Part shown: positions 36,046 through 45,273 of the stretch, in pieces
Numbering within the stretch: position 1 is the stretch's first letter
Layout: every line of letters starts with the position of its first letter
Source of the DNA: Rhodococcoides corynebacterioides
Lineage (GTDB): Bacteria > Actinomycetota > Actinomycetes > Mycobacteriales > Mycobacteriaceae
Direction of reading: 5' to 3'
Length of the DNA: 64,000 nt
NCBI RefSeq assembly: GCF_019834675.1
Contig: NZ_JABUBU010000007.1
Location: 1 to 64,000 of the forward strand
Notes under the pieces: generated by a model
Database searches by the model: none
What the model was told of the DNA's origin: nothing
Seen by the model: only the letters and a program-made list of their open reading frames with translations
Position numbers and translations under genes: made by a program

Positions 36046-37641
36046 TCAGACGGTCTCGGCGGCCCGCAGGTCCTTGCGCAGAATCTTGCCGGAGGCCGAC
36101 TTGGGCACCGTGTCGATGAACTGCACGCGGCGAACCTTCTTGTGCGGCGCGACCTTCTCGGCGACGAAGGAGATGACGTCGTCCTCGGTGAGCGACGCGC
36201 CCTGCTGCAGCACGACGAACGCCTTGGGCACCTCCTCACCCTCCTCGTCGAGCACGCCGATGACGGCGGCGTCGGCGATGTCGGGGTGGGTGAGCAGCAG
36301 CGACTCGAGCTCGGCCGGGGGGACCTGGTAGCCCTTGTACTTGATGAGCTCCTTGAGGCGGTCGACGATGCTGACGTTGCCGTTGCCGTCCACGACGGCG
36401 ATGTCGCCCGTGTGCAGGTAGCCGTCGGAGTCGAGGGTGTCGGCGGTGGCCTGCTCGTTGCGCAGGTAGCCGACCATGACGTTGGGTCCCTTGATCCACA
36501 GCTCGCCCGGCGCGCTCACCTCGGAGGATCCGGCCGCCGGGTAGGCGACCTCCTCTCCGGTGGCGGGATCGACGATCTTGTTCTCCGAGTTGGCCACGGC
36601 CGCACCGCAACTGCTCAGCGGGACGTCGTCGCCCTCGAACGGGATGGCGTGCGAGACGGGGCTGAGCTCGCTCATGCCGTAGCCCTGGCGGACCTTGGTG
36701 TGCAGTCGCTGCGCGACGGCGTTGCCGAGGTTCTCGTCGAGGGCGGCGGCGCCGGAGAAGACGCAGCGGACGCTGGAGATGTCGTACTGCTCCACCAGCG
36801 GGTGCTTCGCCAGCGCGACGGCCACCGGCGGGGCGATGAAGAGGAAGGTGATCTTCTTCTCGGTGGTCAGGCGCAGGAACATCTCGAGGTCGAACTTCGG
36901 CATGGTGACCAGCGTCGCGCGGACCTTCAGGCCGAGGTTGAGCAGCACCGTCATGCCGTAGATGTGGAAGAACGGCAGCACGGCGAGCAGGACGTCGTCG
37001 CGGCCGGCGCCCATGCGCGGCTGGACCTGCGAGACGTTGGCGACGAGGTTGCGATGGGTCAGCATCACACCCTTCGGCCGTCCGGTGGTGCCCGAGGAGT
37101 ACGGCAGCACGGCCAGGTGGGTGGCGGGATCGAAGCTCACCTCGGGGGCCGCGTTGCCTTCGGTCAGCAAGTCTTTCAGCGACTCGTGACCCTCGGCGCC
37201 GTCGAGCACGACGATCCGGTCGGCGGCGAGGCCGACCTGCTCGGCGGCGGCCTTCGCCTGCGGCAGCAGCGGGGAGACCGTGAACAGCATCGTGGCCTCG
37301 GAGTCGGTGAGCTGCTTGGCGATGTCGTCGGCCGTGTAGAGCGCGTTCACCGTGGTGGCGACGGCGCCGGCGCGCAGGATGCCGTGGAAGACCGACGCGA
37401 AGGCGGGCACGTTGGGCGAGTGCAGCGCGACGACGTCCCCGACGGTCACGCCGCGGGCGGCGAGGGCGCCGGCCACGAGATCGATGTGGGTGACGAGGGT
37501 GCGGTAGTCGGTGACCGCGCCCGACGGTCCGTCGATCAGCGCGGGACGGGACAGGTCGTCCTCGGTCAGGTCACCGAAGAGGAACTCGTGGACGCTCTTC
37601 TCGGGGATCTCGACGTCGGGATACGGGCTGCGGAAACTCAT
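36046..37641 (-). CDS. 4-coumarate-CoA ligase-like acyl-CoA synthetase
   Basis: A 531-residue adenylate-forming ligase. The AMP-binding loop YSSGTTGRPKGVMLTH, QGYGMSELSP, LHTGDIAVVDGNGN, DRLKELIKYKGYQVPPAELE and the C-terminal catalytic lysine in PKSASGKILRKDL are all present. The sequence is closest to plant/actinobacterial 4CL-type enzymes that activate hydroxycinnamates or medium-chain acids. The ATG at 37641 has GAGGAG 4 nt upstream. The genome also carries a phenolic acid decarboxylase at 22.7 kb, a possible link through p-coumarate. Confidence 0.92.
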   Translation of the reverse strand: MSFRSPYPDVEIPEKSVHEFLFGDLTEDDLSRPALIDGPSGAVTDYRTLVTHIDLVAGALAARGVTVGDVVALHSPNVPAFASVFHGILRAGAVATTVNALYTADDIAKQLTDSEATMLFTVSPLLPQAKAAAEQVGLAADRIVVLDGAEGHESLKDLLTEGNAAPEVSFDPATHLAVLPYSSGTTGRPKGVMLTHRNLVANVSQVQPRMGAGRDDVLLAVLPFFHIYGMTVLLNLGLKVRATLVTMPKFDLEMFLRLTTEKKITFLFIAPPVAVALAKHPLVEQYDISSVRCVFSGAAALDENLGNAVAQRLHTKVRQGYGMSELSPVSHAIPFEGDDVPLSSCGAAVANSENKIVDPATGEEVAYPAAGSSEVSAPGELWIKGPNVMVGYLRNEQATADTLDSDGYLHTGDIAVVDGNGNVSIVDRLKELIKYKGYQVPPAELESLLLTHPDIADAAVIGVLDEEGEEVPKAFVVLQQGASLTEDDVISFVAEKVAPHKKVRRVQFIDTVPKSASGKILRKDLRAAETV

Positions 37642-37727
37642 GGATCTCCTCGAAACGGCGCGGCTACGGGCGGAGCTCAGCTTACTGTGTACTCCGGTCA
37701 CACCAACTCGGGATTGCACCCGTGTCG

Positions 37728-37741
37728 GTGACTGGTGTCAC
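37728..37741. promoter_or_regulatory. palindrome upstream of the ligase gene
   Basis: GTGACTGGTGTCAC is a perfect 5-bp inverted repeat about a 4-nt centre, 87 bp before the ligase start. It is a candidate operator for an unidentified regulator. Confidence 0.35.
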
Positions 37742-37792
37742 GTCCGCAGAGTAGCCGAGCCATGTCCGATTCGGACGGCGATCCGTGCGCGG

Positions 37793-38341
37793 TCAGCGCG
37801 GACTCGGCCAGCCCCCGGTCGATTCCGGCGGCTCCACCAGGTGACGGAACGCCTCGAGGTTGCGCAGCGACTCGCCCCGCGAGACGCGCCACTCCCATTC
37901 GCGGCGAATCGACGCGGCGAACCCGAGCTCGAGCAGGACGTTGAAGTCGCCGTCGGCGGCCTCGAGCACCTGGCCGAGGACGCGGTCGATCTCCTCGCCC
38001 GTCACGGCGTGCGTGGACAGGCGGCCCACCAGGTAGATGTCGCCGATCTTGTCGATCGTGTAGTGCACGCCGTACAGCCGCCGGTTGCGCCGCAGCAGGT
38101 AGCGGTACACGCCCTCGAAGTTCTCGTCGGGCTTGCGGCAGACGAACGCCTCGATCCGCACCCCGTGATTGCCGACGGTCAGCAGCGTCGTCGTCTTCAG
38201 CTTGCGCTCACCGGGCAGCTCGACGACGAACTCTCCCGACGACGCGCGGCTGTGCTCCAACTCGCGGTCCGCGAGCACCTCGGCGATCAGCGCCGCCGTC
38301 CGCTCGATACCGTTGGTCCGGTCGCTCGTGTCCTCGCTCAT
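37793..38341 (-). CDS. YbjN domain protein (Rv0487-type)
   Basis: A 182-residue protein with a YbjN-like fold ([41 protein letters not shown]). YbjN proteins resemble type III secretion chaperones and have unclear roles in stress responses. The ATG overlaps the mshA stop (ATGA), a linkage kept in mycobacteria. This suggests coordinated expression with mycothiol synthesis, though no direct role is known. Confidence 0.85.
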   Translation of the reverse strand: MSEDTSDRTNGIERTAALIAEVLADRELEHSRASSGEFVVELPGERKLKTTTLLTVGNHGVRIEAFVCRKPDENFEGVYRYLLRRNRRLYGVHYTIDKIGDIYLVGRLSTHAVTGEEIDRVLGQVLEAADGDFNVLLELGFAASIRREWEWRVSRGESLRNLEAFRHLVEPPESTGGWPSPR

Positions 38342-39684
38342 CGCGCTCCCACCGATCCCGTTCGCCGCATCCTCCACAACCCGCGCGGGCGGCGGGGGGA
38401 GAACTCTCCGGTCGGCCGGTCCACGCCGCCGGTGCGGCCGAACCGCCACGCCGCGCGCTCGTACGTCTCGAGCAGCCCGTCCGCGGTGTGGTCCCACGAG
38501 AAGTTCCGTGCGTGCCGTGAGGCATTCGACGCCATCCGCCCCCGCAGATCGTCGTCGCGCAGGACCGAGTCCAGCGCGTCCGCCCACCGCTCGGGGTCGT
38601 GTCCGTCGACCAGCACCCCGGTCTCCCCCGACCGCACGGCCGTGCCCAGGCCGCCCACGTCCGCGGCGACGACGGGCACTCCGCACGCCTGCGCCTCGAT
38701 CGCGACGAGCCCGAACGACTCCGAATAGCTGGGCACCGCAACCAGATCCGACGCGCGATAGACGTCGGCGAGACGCTCGGGCGGCTGCGGCGGCAGGAAG
38801 GTCACGCGGTGCGCGATGCCGAGGGACCGGGTGAGGTCGATCAGCGAATCGGGCCGCTCCAGACCGGTTCCCGACGGTCCCCCGACGACGAGCACGCGCA
38901 GCGGCCGTCCCGGATCGCGGCCGGCGAGCACGGCCGCGGCGGCGACCAGGACGTCGGGCGCCTTGAGCGGTTGGATGCGACCGACGAACGTCACGACGGT
39001 CTCGTCCTGCGCCAGCCCGAGGCTCGCGCGGGCGGAGCCGCGGTCGCCGGGCGAGAACATCGTGAGATCGGCTCCGGGAGCGACGATGTCGACGGTGTCC
39101 TCGCTCGCGCCGTAGGCGTCGACCAGTGCCTGCTTCTCGTCGGCGGTGTTGGCGGTCAGGCGATCCGCCTCGGCGACCACCTGCCGCTCGCCGATCTCGC
39201 GCGCCGCGGGTTCGGGACGGTCCCCGGCCGCGACCGAGCGGTTCTTCACCGCGGCGAGCGTGTGGGCGGTGTGCACCAACGGAACTCGCCAGCGGTCGCG
39301 CGCCAGCCACCCCACCTGACCGGACAGCCAGTAGTGGGAGTGGATCATGTCGTAGTACCCCGGATCGTGCCGCGCCTCCTCGCGCAGGACGCCCGCGGCG
39401 AACGCGCACAGCTGCGTCGGCAGGTCGTTCTTGTCCAGGCCCTCGAACGGTCCCGCCGCGATGGTGCGGACCAGGACGCCGTCGGCCGCCTCGACCACCG
39501 GCTCGTCGCGGGACGACGTCGCCCGCGTGAAGATCTCCACCTCCACGCCCCGCGCGGCCATCGCCTTCGCGGTGGCCAGGACGTAGACGTTCATGCCGCC
39601 CGCGTCCCCGGTTCCCGGCTGCGCCAGGGGAGACGTGTGCAGCGACAGCACGGCTACCCGGTCGGGACTGCGTCGGCGGACCAC
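38338..39684 (-). CDS. mshA: D-inositol-3-phosphate glycosyltransferase (mycothiol synthesis)
   Basis: A 448-residue GT4 enzyme that transfers GlcNAc from UDP-GlcNAc to 1L-myo-inositol-1-phosphate, the first step of mycothiol synthesis. It shows the start [50 protein letters not shown] and the C-terminal [20 protein letters not shown] donor site. The GTG at 39684 fits family length; the long upstream frame is spacer. The presence of mshA confirms a mycothiol-using actinobacterium. Confidence 0.95.
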   Translation of the reverse strand: MVRRRSPDRVAVLSLHTSPLAQPGTGDAGGMNVYVLATAKAMAARGVEVEIFTRATSSRDEPVVEAADGVLVRTIAAGPFEGLDKNDLPTQLCAFAAGVLREEARHDPGYYDMIHSHYWLSGQVGWLARDRWRVPLVHTAHTLAAVKNRSVAAGDRPEPAAREIGERQVVAEADRLTANTADEKQALVDAYGASEDTVDIVAPGADLTMFSPGDRGSARASLGLAQDETVVTFVGRIQPLKAPDVLVAAAAVLAGRDPGRPLRVLVVGGPSGTGLERPDSLIDLTRSLGIAHRVTFLPPQPPERLADVYRASDLVAVPSYSESFGLVAIEAQACGVPVVAADVGGLGTAVRSGETGVLVDGHDPERWADALDSVLRDDDLRGRMASNASRHARNFSWDHTADGLLETYERAAWRFGRTGGVDRPTGEFSPRRPRGLWRMRRTGSVGAR

Positions 39685-39764
39685 CGTTCCAGTGTGCCCT
39701 GTCCGGTTCCGGTGGGCGCCTCGGGTTCGGGCGGGGCCCGCCGACGTTCCCCGGCCGACGCTCC

Positions 39765-40595
39765 CTAGGGACGGCCGAGCGCGTCGGTGAACACCGTCGT
39801 CTCGGCGAGGAACCGGGCCGGGTCCGCGACGAACGGTCCGTGGTCGGTGCCCTCCCACCACGACGTCGTGGCGTCTGGAACGAGCGACGCGGTGTGTCGA
39901 CCCGCGGCGACGTCGACGACGGTGTCCGCCGTGCCGTGCAGCACCAGCGTCGGCACGTCGAGGGCGCGCAGGGTGGCGTCGTGGTCGACCTCGCGCGCGA
40001 ACACGGCGGACCGGACCCGCGGACGGGTGGCGAGCGAGGTGCCGAACAGGGCCTGGGTGGCGACGCCGCTCGCGTCGGGACCGGTCAGGGCGGTGCCGAA
40101 GCTGCCGAGGGCGCGGATGGCCACGCGGGCGTCCTCGCTCATGACGCCGGGGATGGCGGCCCGCATGGCCGACCCGACCGTGCCGCCCGGCTTGCCGCGG
40201 CCGATCGAGGTGATGGCGCCGACGAACACGACGCCGGCGACGGCGGCGGTGCCGTGGACCGAGAGGTAGTCGCACAGCACGAGTCCGCCGTAGGACCACC
40301 CGAGCAGCACCGCGCCGGAGACGACCCCCTCCTGCTGCAGGACCGCGTGCAGGTCGCCGGCCCACAGCGCGCTGTCGTCGTATCCGCTCTCGGGGGCGCC
40401 GGAGTAGCCGTGTCCGCGCAGGTCGACGGCGATCACGCGGTAGCGCGCGGCGAGGTCGGCGAGGAGCTCGTCACCCCAGCAGGCGGAGTTCTGCGCCCAC
40501 CCGTGCACCAGCACCAGCGGCCGTGCGGTCGGATCCCCCGACACTCGATACACCAGCGACGTGCCGTCGCGCCCGAACGCTTCCCGTATGGCCAT
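39765..40595 (-). CDS. alpha/beta hydrolase
   Basis: A 276-residue hydrolase. It has [19 protein letters not shown], the nucleophile elbow LGWSYGGLV (the Ser in GWSYGG) and the C-terminal [14 protein letters not shown] with the acid residue. The catalytic His is probably in GTDHGPFV. The ATG at 40595 is 6 nt from a TAGGTT box, so the mRNA is probably leaderless. It is divergent from alkB, which hints at, but does not prove, a role in hydrophobic-substrate metabolism. Confidence 0.87.
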   Translation of the reverse strand: MAIREAFGRDGTSLVYRVSGDPTARPLVLVHGWAQNSACWGDELLADLAARYRVIAVDLRGHGYSGAPESGYDDSALWAGDLHAVLQQEGVVSGAVLLGWSYGGLVLCDYLSVHGTAAVAGVVFVGAITSIGRGKPGGTVGSAMRAAIPGVMSEDARVAIRALGSFGTALTGPDASGVATQALFGTSLATRPRVRSAVFAREVDHDATLRALDVPTLVLHGTADTVVDVAAGRHTASLVPDATTSWWEGTDHGPFVADPARFLAETTVFTDALGRP

Positions 40596-40601
40596 GCCAC
40601 C

Positions 40602-40607
40602 AACCTA
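40602..40607 (-). promoter_or_regulatory. -10 box of a leaderless promoter for the alpha/beta hydrolase
   Basis: TAGGTT on the minus strand is 6 nt from the ATG at 40595. No Shine-Dalgarno sequence is present. Confidence 0.45.
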
Positions 40608-40686
40608 GGGGCCGCCGATTGTGGGATGTCAGGAAGCCCGGCCGGGCGGGTCGACGGGTGACCGGCGCGTCGTAACGTCGCCTGCT

Positions 40687-40710
40687 GCACACGACCATCC
40701 GTGCACACGA
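40687..40710. repeat. direct repeat GCACACGA upstream of alkB
   Basis: GCACACGA at 40687 and 40703, 16 bp apart, lies in the 140-bp divergent region 26-49 bp before the alkB start. It could be a regulator site; nothing else supports this. Confidence 0.35.
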
Positions 40711-40735
40711 ACACCCGCAGGGGGGGCCGACGTCC

Positions 40736-41956
40736 ATGACCGAGGTGCAGCGTTCCATCTCACCGAAGACCGGCGAGTGGCGCGATCTCAATCGGTACTA
40801 CTGGCCGTGGGCGCTCATCGCCCCCATGCTGCCGGCCATCTCGGTGGGCCTGGTCTACGGGCTGCAGTGGTGGGCGCCGGACGTCTCGCAGGCGGCGTGG
40901 TGGTCCGGCCCGATCTTCCTGTACGTGATCGTGCCGATCGCGGACCGCCTGGTGGTGCCGTTCGACGAGAACCCGCCCGAGGATCTGGTGGAGTCGCTCG
41001 AGGCCGACTTCTGGTACCGCGGCTGCGTCTACGCCTACATCCCGATGCAGTTCTTCGGGGTGATCTTCTCGAGCTACCTGCTCACCGCGGACAACCTGAC
41101 CTGGCTCGGCCTCGAGGACGGGCTGCCACTGGTGTCGAAGATCGGCCTGGCCCTGACGGTCGGCCTGGTCGGCGGCATCGGCATCAACACCGCCCACGAG
41201 CTGGGGCACAAGCGCGTCGACTACGAGCGTTGGCTCTCGCGCATCGTCCTGTCGCAGACGTTCTACGGCCACTTCTACGTCGAGCACAACCGCGGCCACC
41301 ACGTGCGGGTGGCCACGCCCGAGGATCCGGCGTCGTCGCGCCTCGGCGAGACCCTGTGGCGCTTCTACCCGCGCTCGATCGTCGGCGGCTTCCGCTCCGG
41401 GTGGATGCTGGAGAAGGAGCGCCTCGCTCGGGAGGGCACGCGCACGATCTCGTGGTCGAATCAGAACCTCACCGCGTGGCTCATGAGCGCGGCGTTGTGG
41501 GCGGCCCTGTGCGCGATCTTCGGACTCGACCTGCTGCCGTTCCTCGTGCTGCAGGCGGTGTACGGCATCTCGCTGCTCGAGTCGGTGAACTACCTCGAGC
41601 ACTACGGGTTGCTGCGCCGGACCAAGGAGAACGGCCGCTACGAGCGGTGCACCCCGGAGCACAGCTGGAACAGCGACTACGCCGTCTCGGACATCTTCCT
41701 CTACCACCTGCAGCGCCACAGCGACCACCACGCCAACCCCACCCGCCGCTACCAGGTGCTGCGCAGCATGCCCGAGTCCCCGCAGCTCCCGGCCGGCTAC
41801 GCGCCGCTGATCCTGGTGGCGTACTTCCCGCCGCTGTGGCGGGCGCTGATGGACCGCCGGGTGGTGGCGCACTACGACGGCGACGTCACCCGGGCCAGCA
41901 TCCAGCCCGGCAAGCGGGAGAAGTACCTGCGCGCCTTCCCGCCCGCCGGGGCCTGA
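40736..41956 (+). CDS. alkB: alkane 1-monooxygenase (AlkB)
   Basis: A 406-residue membrane di-iron hydroxylase that oxidises the terminal carbon of n-alkanes. All histidine boxes are intact: HELGHK (154-159), EHNRGHHVRVATPEDPA (183 on), NYLEHYG (285-291) and LQRHSDHHA (325-333), set among six membrane helices. Electrons normally come from rubredoxin. No rubredoxin or rubredoxin reductase gene follows, unlike the usual alkB-rubAB operons, so the partner must be encoded elsewhere. An AGGGGGG motif precedes the ATG. The next gene converges 1 bp away. Confidence 0.95.
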   Translation: MTEVQRSISPKTGEWRDLNRYYWPWALIAPMLPAISVGLVYGLQWWAPDVSQAAWWSGPIFLYVIVPIADRLVVPFDENPPEDLVESLEADFWYRGCVYAYIPMQFFGVIFSSYLLTADNLTWLGLEDGLPLVSKIGLALTVGLVGGIGINTAHELGHKRVDYERWLSRIVLSQTFYGHFYVEHNRGHHVRVATPEDPASSRLGETLWRFYPRSIVGGFRSGWMLEKERLAREGTRTISWSNQNLTAWLMSAALWAALCAIFGLDLLPFLVLQAVYGISLLESVNYLEHYGLLRRTKENGRYERCTPEHSWNSDYAVSDIFLYHLQRHSDHHANPTRRYQVLRSMPESPQLPAGYAPLILVAYFPPLWRALMDRRVVAHYDGDVTRASIQPGKREKYLRAFPPAGA

Positions 41957-41957
41957 G

Positions 41958-43268
41958 TCAGGCGCCCGCCCCGATCTTGCGCATCGTCCCCACCGGATCG
42001 GCGTAGATCGGCCCCAGCGACACCGCGGCGGCGGCGTAGTCCTGCACGCGCTTGCCGAAAGCGGTGACCCGGATCGAGCCCGTCGACCCCGTCGTCGATC
42101 CCGGCGTGACCAGGGCGCTGTGCCGAGCGAACGACGCCTCCACCCGCTCCATCGCGGGCGGGTACGCCGTGAACGCCTGACCGCCCACCTGCACGCTGTC
42201 GGGGTTGAGGACGTCGTGCACCAGGGCCAGCGCCCGGCCCAGTGCGTCGGCGCGCGCGTCGAGCAGCTGCTGCGCCGCCGCCACGCCGGTGCGGGCCGCG
42301 AGGTAGACCGCGGCGATGGACCGTTCCGACGGCGGGAGGACGCCGTCCCGGTGGGCCGCGGCGACGACCGCGCGGTCGCTGACCGTCGCGTCGAGGCATC
42401 CCGTGCGGCCGCAGTCGCACGCCGCCGACGAGCCCGTGGGCAGGTGCGCGATCGACCCCGGACCGCCCGACGGCGTGTGGACCCGCCCGTCGATGCTGAT
42501 GGCGAGACCGCTGGTCTCGCGGGCGTAGAAGTACAGGGACGTGCCGCTGTTGCGGGCGGGGCCGGCCGCCCCGCCGAGCAGCAACTCCGACGCCGCCATG
42601 GCCTCGACGTGGGGGGCGACGGACACGACGCTGCCGAGCCGCTCGCCGAAGGCCGCGCCGACGGGCGCCGCGGTCCAGCCGAGCCGCGGGTGGTCGACGG
42701 TGCCGGTCCGTGTGTCCACCCGGCCGCCGATCGCCACGCCCACGAGCAGGATGCGCCGACGATGCCACCGCCCGACGAACGCCGCGGCACTGTCGGCGAG
42801 CGAGCGCAGGGCGCCCGGGGCCGCGCCGGTGGGCGTCGGCACCTCGACCCCGCCGAGCACCACGCCGCGCAGGTCGACGGCGACGATGCGGGTGGTCGTG
42901 GCGCCGATGTGGATGCCGAGAGTGCACTGGCCCTCGTGGTCGACCTCGACGGGGATGCGCGGGCGGCCGACGGCACCGGCGGTGGACAGGTCCGCTCGCT
43001 CCCGGAGCAGACCGGCCCCGATCAGGGCGGTGACGTGGCGGTTGACGGTGGCCGTGGAGATGCCGGTGTCACCGACGACGACGTCGCGGGCCACCGGCCC
43101 ACGGCGGACGACGGATCGCAGGACGACGGCGGCCGGCGCGTCGGACACGCGCATCTCGGGCGCGATGATGCGGGCCGGGCTGCGGCGCAGCGGGCGGGCG
43201 GCGACGGCGGCGCCGGAACGGGTGCGGAGCGACGCCGTGGAACGGGCGTGCACGGTCGGAACGGACAT
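41958..43268 (-). CDS. ROK family transcriptional regulator (Rv0485-type)
   Basis: A 436-residue protein: an N-terminal winged HTH (GDTGISTATVNRHVTALI, about 66-84), then a sugar-kinase-like ROK domain (LGIHIGATTTRIVAVDL) with the zinc signature CDCGRTGCLDA. It probably senses a sugar or sugar phosphate. The kinase acid region is degenerate, so regulation rather than catalysis is expected. In M. tuberculosis the same gene lies beside mshA and the SDR. Here alkB is inserted between. A hairpin lies in its leader. Confidence 0.87.
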   Translation of the reverse strand: MSVPTVHARSTASLRTRSGAAVAARPLRRSPARIIAPEMRVSDAPAAVVLRSVVRRGPVARDVVVGDTGISTATVNRHVTALIGAGLLRERADLSTAGAVGRPRIPVEVDHEGQCTLGIHIGATTTRIVAVDLRGVVLGGVEVPTPTGAAPGALRSLADSAAAFVGRWHRRRILLVGVAIGGRVDTRTGTVDHPRLGWTAAPVGAAFGERLGSVVSVAPHVEAMAASELLLGGAAGPARNSGTSLYFYARETSGLAISIDGRVHTPSGGPGSIAHLPTGSSAACDCGRTGCLDATVSDRAVVAAAHRDGVLPPSERSIAAVYLAARTGVAAAQQLLDARADALGRALALVHDVLNPDSVQVGGQAFTAYPPAMERVEASFARHSALVTPGSTTGSTGSIRVTAFGKRVQDYAAAAVSLGPIYADPVGTMRKIGAGA

Positions 43269-43573
43269 GTATTCCTCGTCGATACGGGAGTCGGACGGGC
43301 TGACAGGCCGGTCCGAGACCGGCCACCGATGGCCGATCCGTACGCGAGGGGCGTGCGGTCAGGCCGAGAAGCCGCCGCGACAACACAGTTCACGAGCGAG
43401 GGGCAGACGGGAGCCCAGCGCCGCGGTCACGTACGTGACCCGGGGAGCGGAGGTCCGAGGGGCTGCCATGAGGCCGAAAGTAGCACCCGAACCGGCGGCC
43501 TGCAGCACGGGCGGTTGCGCTCGAGGTGATTCCAACCGTCGACAGCCCCGCGGTGCGCGCCGATCATCACGCC
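43269..43573. other. 305-bp intergenic region between the ROK and dioxygenase genes
   Basis: A divergent promoter region. It holds the inverted repeat at 43306-43324 and possible GTG starts for the dioxygenase frame at its right end. No further coding sequence is seen. A clear -10 box could not be fixed for either side. Confidence 0.5.
43306..43324. promoter_or_regulatory. perfect inverted repeat in the ROK leader/promoter
   Basis: GGCCGGTC-CGA-GACCGGCC, an 8-bp stem, lies 38 bp upstream of the ROK start. It could be an operator for autoregulation or an mRNA hairpin. Confidence 0.45.
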
Positions 43574-44479
43574 ATGGAGATCGTGAAGCTCGGCGCGAAC
43601 ATCGGTGCACGTATCGACGGTGTGACCGTCTCCGGCGACCTGCCCGACGACGTCGTCGACGCGGTGTACGACGCGCTGCTCGAGCACGAGGTCGTGTTCT
43701 TCCGTGACCAACATCACGTCACCGAGCAGGTGCAGTACGCGTTCGCCGAGCGCCTCGGCGTGCCGACGACGCCCCACCCGACGGTGCGCTCGCGCGGCAC
43801 GCGCACCCTCGCCATCGACTCCACGTACGACAAGGCGAACAGCTGGCACACCGACGTGACCTTCGTCGACCGGATCCCCAAGGCGTCGATCCTGCGGCCG
43901 GTCGCGCTCCCGCCCTACGGCGGCACCACCACGTGGGCGTCGACCACCGCGGCCTACGAGCAGCTGCCGCCGGCGCTGGCGGCCCTGGCCGACTCGCTGT
44001 GGGCCGTGCACACCAATGTCTTCGACTACGCCGCCACCGCCGCGGAGCACGCGATCTCCGCCGAGGCCGCGCGGTACCGCCAGGAATTCCGCAGCGAGTA
44101 CTTCGAGGTCGCGCACCCGGTGGTGCGCGTGCACCCCGAGACCGGCAAGCGGTCCATCGTGCTCGGGCACTTCGCCAAGTCCTTCGAGGGGCTGTCCTCG
44201 CACGAATTCCACGCCGTGTTCGACCTGCTCCAGGACCGCGTCACCCGGCTCGAGAACACCGTGCGGTGGTCGTGGGAGCTCGGCGACCTCGCCATCTGGG
44301 ACAACCGCTCCACCCAGCACTACGCCGTGGCGGACTACGACGACCGGTACCGCCGCCTCGAGCGCATCACCCTCGCCGGCGACGTCCCGGTGTCGGTGCA
44401 CGGCGAGTACTCCCGCGTCGCTGCGGGCGACGCGTCGGCCTACAGCAGCCTGCCGGGGCCGAACCGGCTCGCCGGCTGA
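43574..44479 (+). CDS. TauD/TfdA-family Fe(II)/2-oxoglutarate dioxygenase
   Basis: A 301-residue non-heme iron oxygenase. The facial triad is visible: WHTDVTF (H92, D94) and STQHYAVADY (H249), with the 2-oxoglutarate-binding Arg in DRYRRLERIT. The ATG at 43574 (MEIVKLGANIGARIDGV) matches the family N-terminus; a GTG at 43526 is possible. Relatives release sulfite from taurine or alkylsulfonates, or cleave aryloxy acids. No sulfonate transporter is adjacent, so the substrate is open. It is not part of the mycobacterial gene order. Confidence 0.88.
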   Translation: MEIVKLGANIGARIDGVTVSGDLPDDVVDAVYDALLEHEVVFFRDQHHVTEQVQYAFAERLGVPTTPHPTVRSRGTRTLAIDSTYDKANSWHTDVTFVDRIPKASILRPVALPPYGGTTTWASTTAAYEQLPPALAALADSLWAVHTNVFDYAATAAEHAISAEAARYRQEFRSEYFEVAHPVVRVHPETGKRSIVLGHFAKSFEGLSSHEFHAVFDLLQDRVTRLENTVRWSWELGDLAIWDNRSTQHYAVADYDDRYRRLERITLAGDVPVSVHGEYSRVAAGDASAYSSLPGPNRLAG

Positions 44480-44486
44480 GCCGTCC

Positions 44487-44492
44487 TACGCT
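44487..44492 (+). promoter_or_regulatory. -10 box of a leaderless promoter for the SDR gene
   Basis: TACGCT lies 7 nt before the ATG at 44500. No Shine-Dalgarno sequence is present. Confidence 0.5.
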
Positions 44493-44499
44493 GGAATCC

Positions 44500-45267
44500 A
44501 TGACCGCACCGGACTCGACCACCCCCGACTCGACCACCCCCACCGCCGTCGTCACCGGCGCCAGTTCCGGCATCGGCGAGGCCACGGCCCGCAAGCTCGC
44601 GGCGGACGGCTACCACGTCGTCGTCGGCGCCCGGCGCGTCGATCGGCTCGAGACGCTGGCGCGCGAGATCGGCGGCACCGCCCTCGCGTTGGACGTGACC
44701 GACGACGATTCCGTCGCCGCGTTCGCCTCGGTCCTGCCGCGCGTCGACGTGCTGGTCAACAACGCGGGCGGCGCCAAGGGCCTCGCGCCGGTGGCCGACG
44801 CGGACCTCGACGACTGGCGCTGGATGTGGGAGACCAACGTGCTGGGCACGCTCCGGACGACGCGCGCTCTGCTGCCGAAGCTGATCGAGTCGGGCAACGG
44901 GCTCATCGTCTCGATCACGTCGATCGCGGCGTTCGAGACCTACGACAACGGCGCCGGCTACACCTCCGCGAAGCACGCCCAGGGCGTGCTGCACCGCACT
45001 CTGCGCGGCGAATTGCTGGGGCAGCCGGTACGGCTGACCGAGATCGCGCCGGGCGCCGTCGAGACGGAGTTCTCGCTGGTGCGCTTCGACGGCGACGCCG
45101 AGCGCGCCGCCAAGGTCTACGAGGGCATCGACCCGCTGGTCGCCGCGGACATCGCCGAGATCATCGGCTTCGTCGCGTCGCGGCCGTCGCACGTCGATCT
45201 CGACACGATCGTCGTGCGGCCGCGCGACCAGGCGTCGAGCGGGCGCTTCGCGCGTCGGGAGTCCTGA
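44500..45267 (+). CDS. short-chain dehydrogenase/reductase (Rv0484c-type)
   Basis: A 255-residue classical SDR. It has the NAD(P) motif TGASSGIG (19-26), NNAGG, the catalytic Ser in SITSIAAFET and the YTSAK active-site pair. GARRVDR after the second strand suggests NADP preference. The N-terminus carries an exact PDSTT duplication encoded by a 15-bp repeat. The substrate is unknown. It converges on the L,D-transpeptidase gene, 6 bp away, an arrangement kept in mycobacteria. Confidence 0.9.
   Translation: MTAPDSTTPDSTTPTAVVTGASSGIGEATARKLAADGYHVVVGARRVDRLETLAREIGGTALALDVTDDDSVAAFASVLPRVDVLVNNAGGAKGLAPVADADLDDWRWMWETNVLGTLRTTRALLPKLIESGNGLIVSITSIAAFETYDNGAGYTSAKHAQGVLHRTLRGELLGQPVRLTEIAPGAVETEFSLVRFDGDAERAAKVYEGIDPLVAADIAEIIGFVASRPSHVDLDTIVVRPRDQASSGRFARRES
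44512..44541. repeat. exact 15-bp tandem duplication at an SDR N-terminus
   Basis: GACTCGACCACCCCC is repeated head to tail at 44512 and 44527, four codons after the SDR start. It encodes a doubled DSTTP. Confidence 0.9.
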
Positions 45268-45273
45268 GACCGG

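Noticed and set aside
37691..37705. TGTGT-N-GTCACA element upstream of the ligase as a CRP site
   Set aside because: The arms are separated by one extra base relative to the CRP spacing, so it does not fit TGTGA-N6-TCACA.
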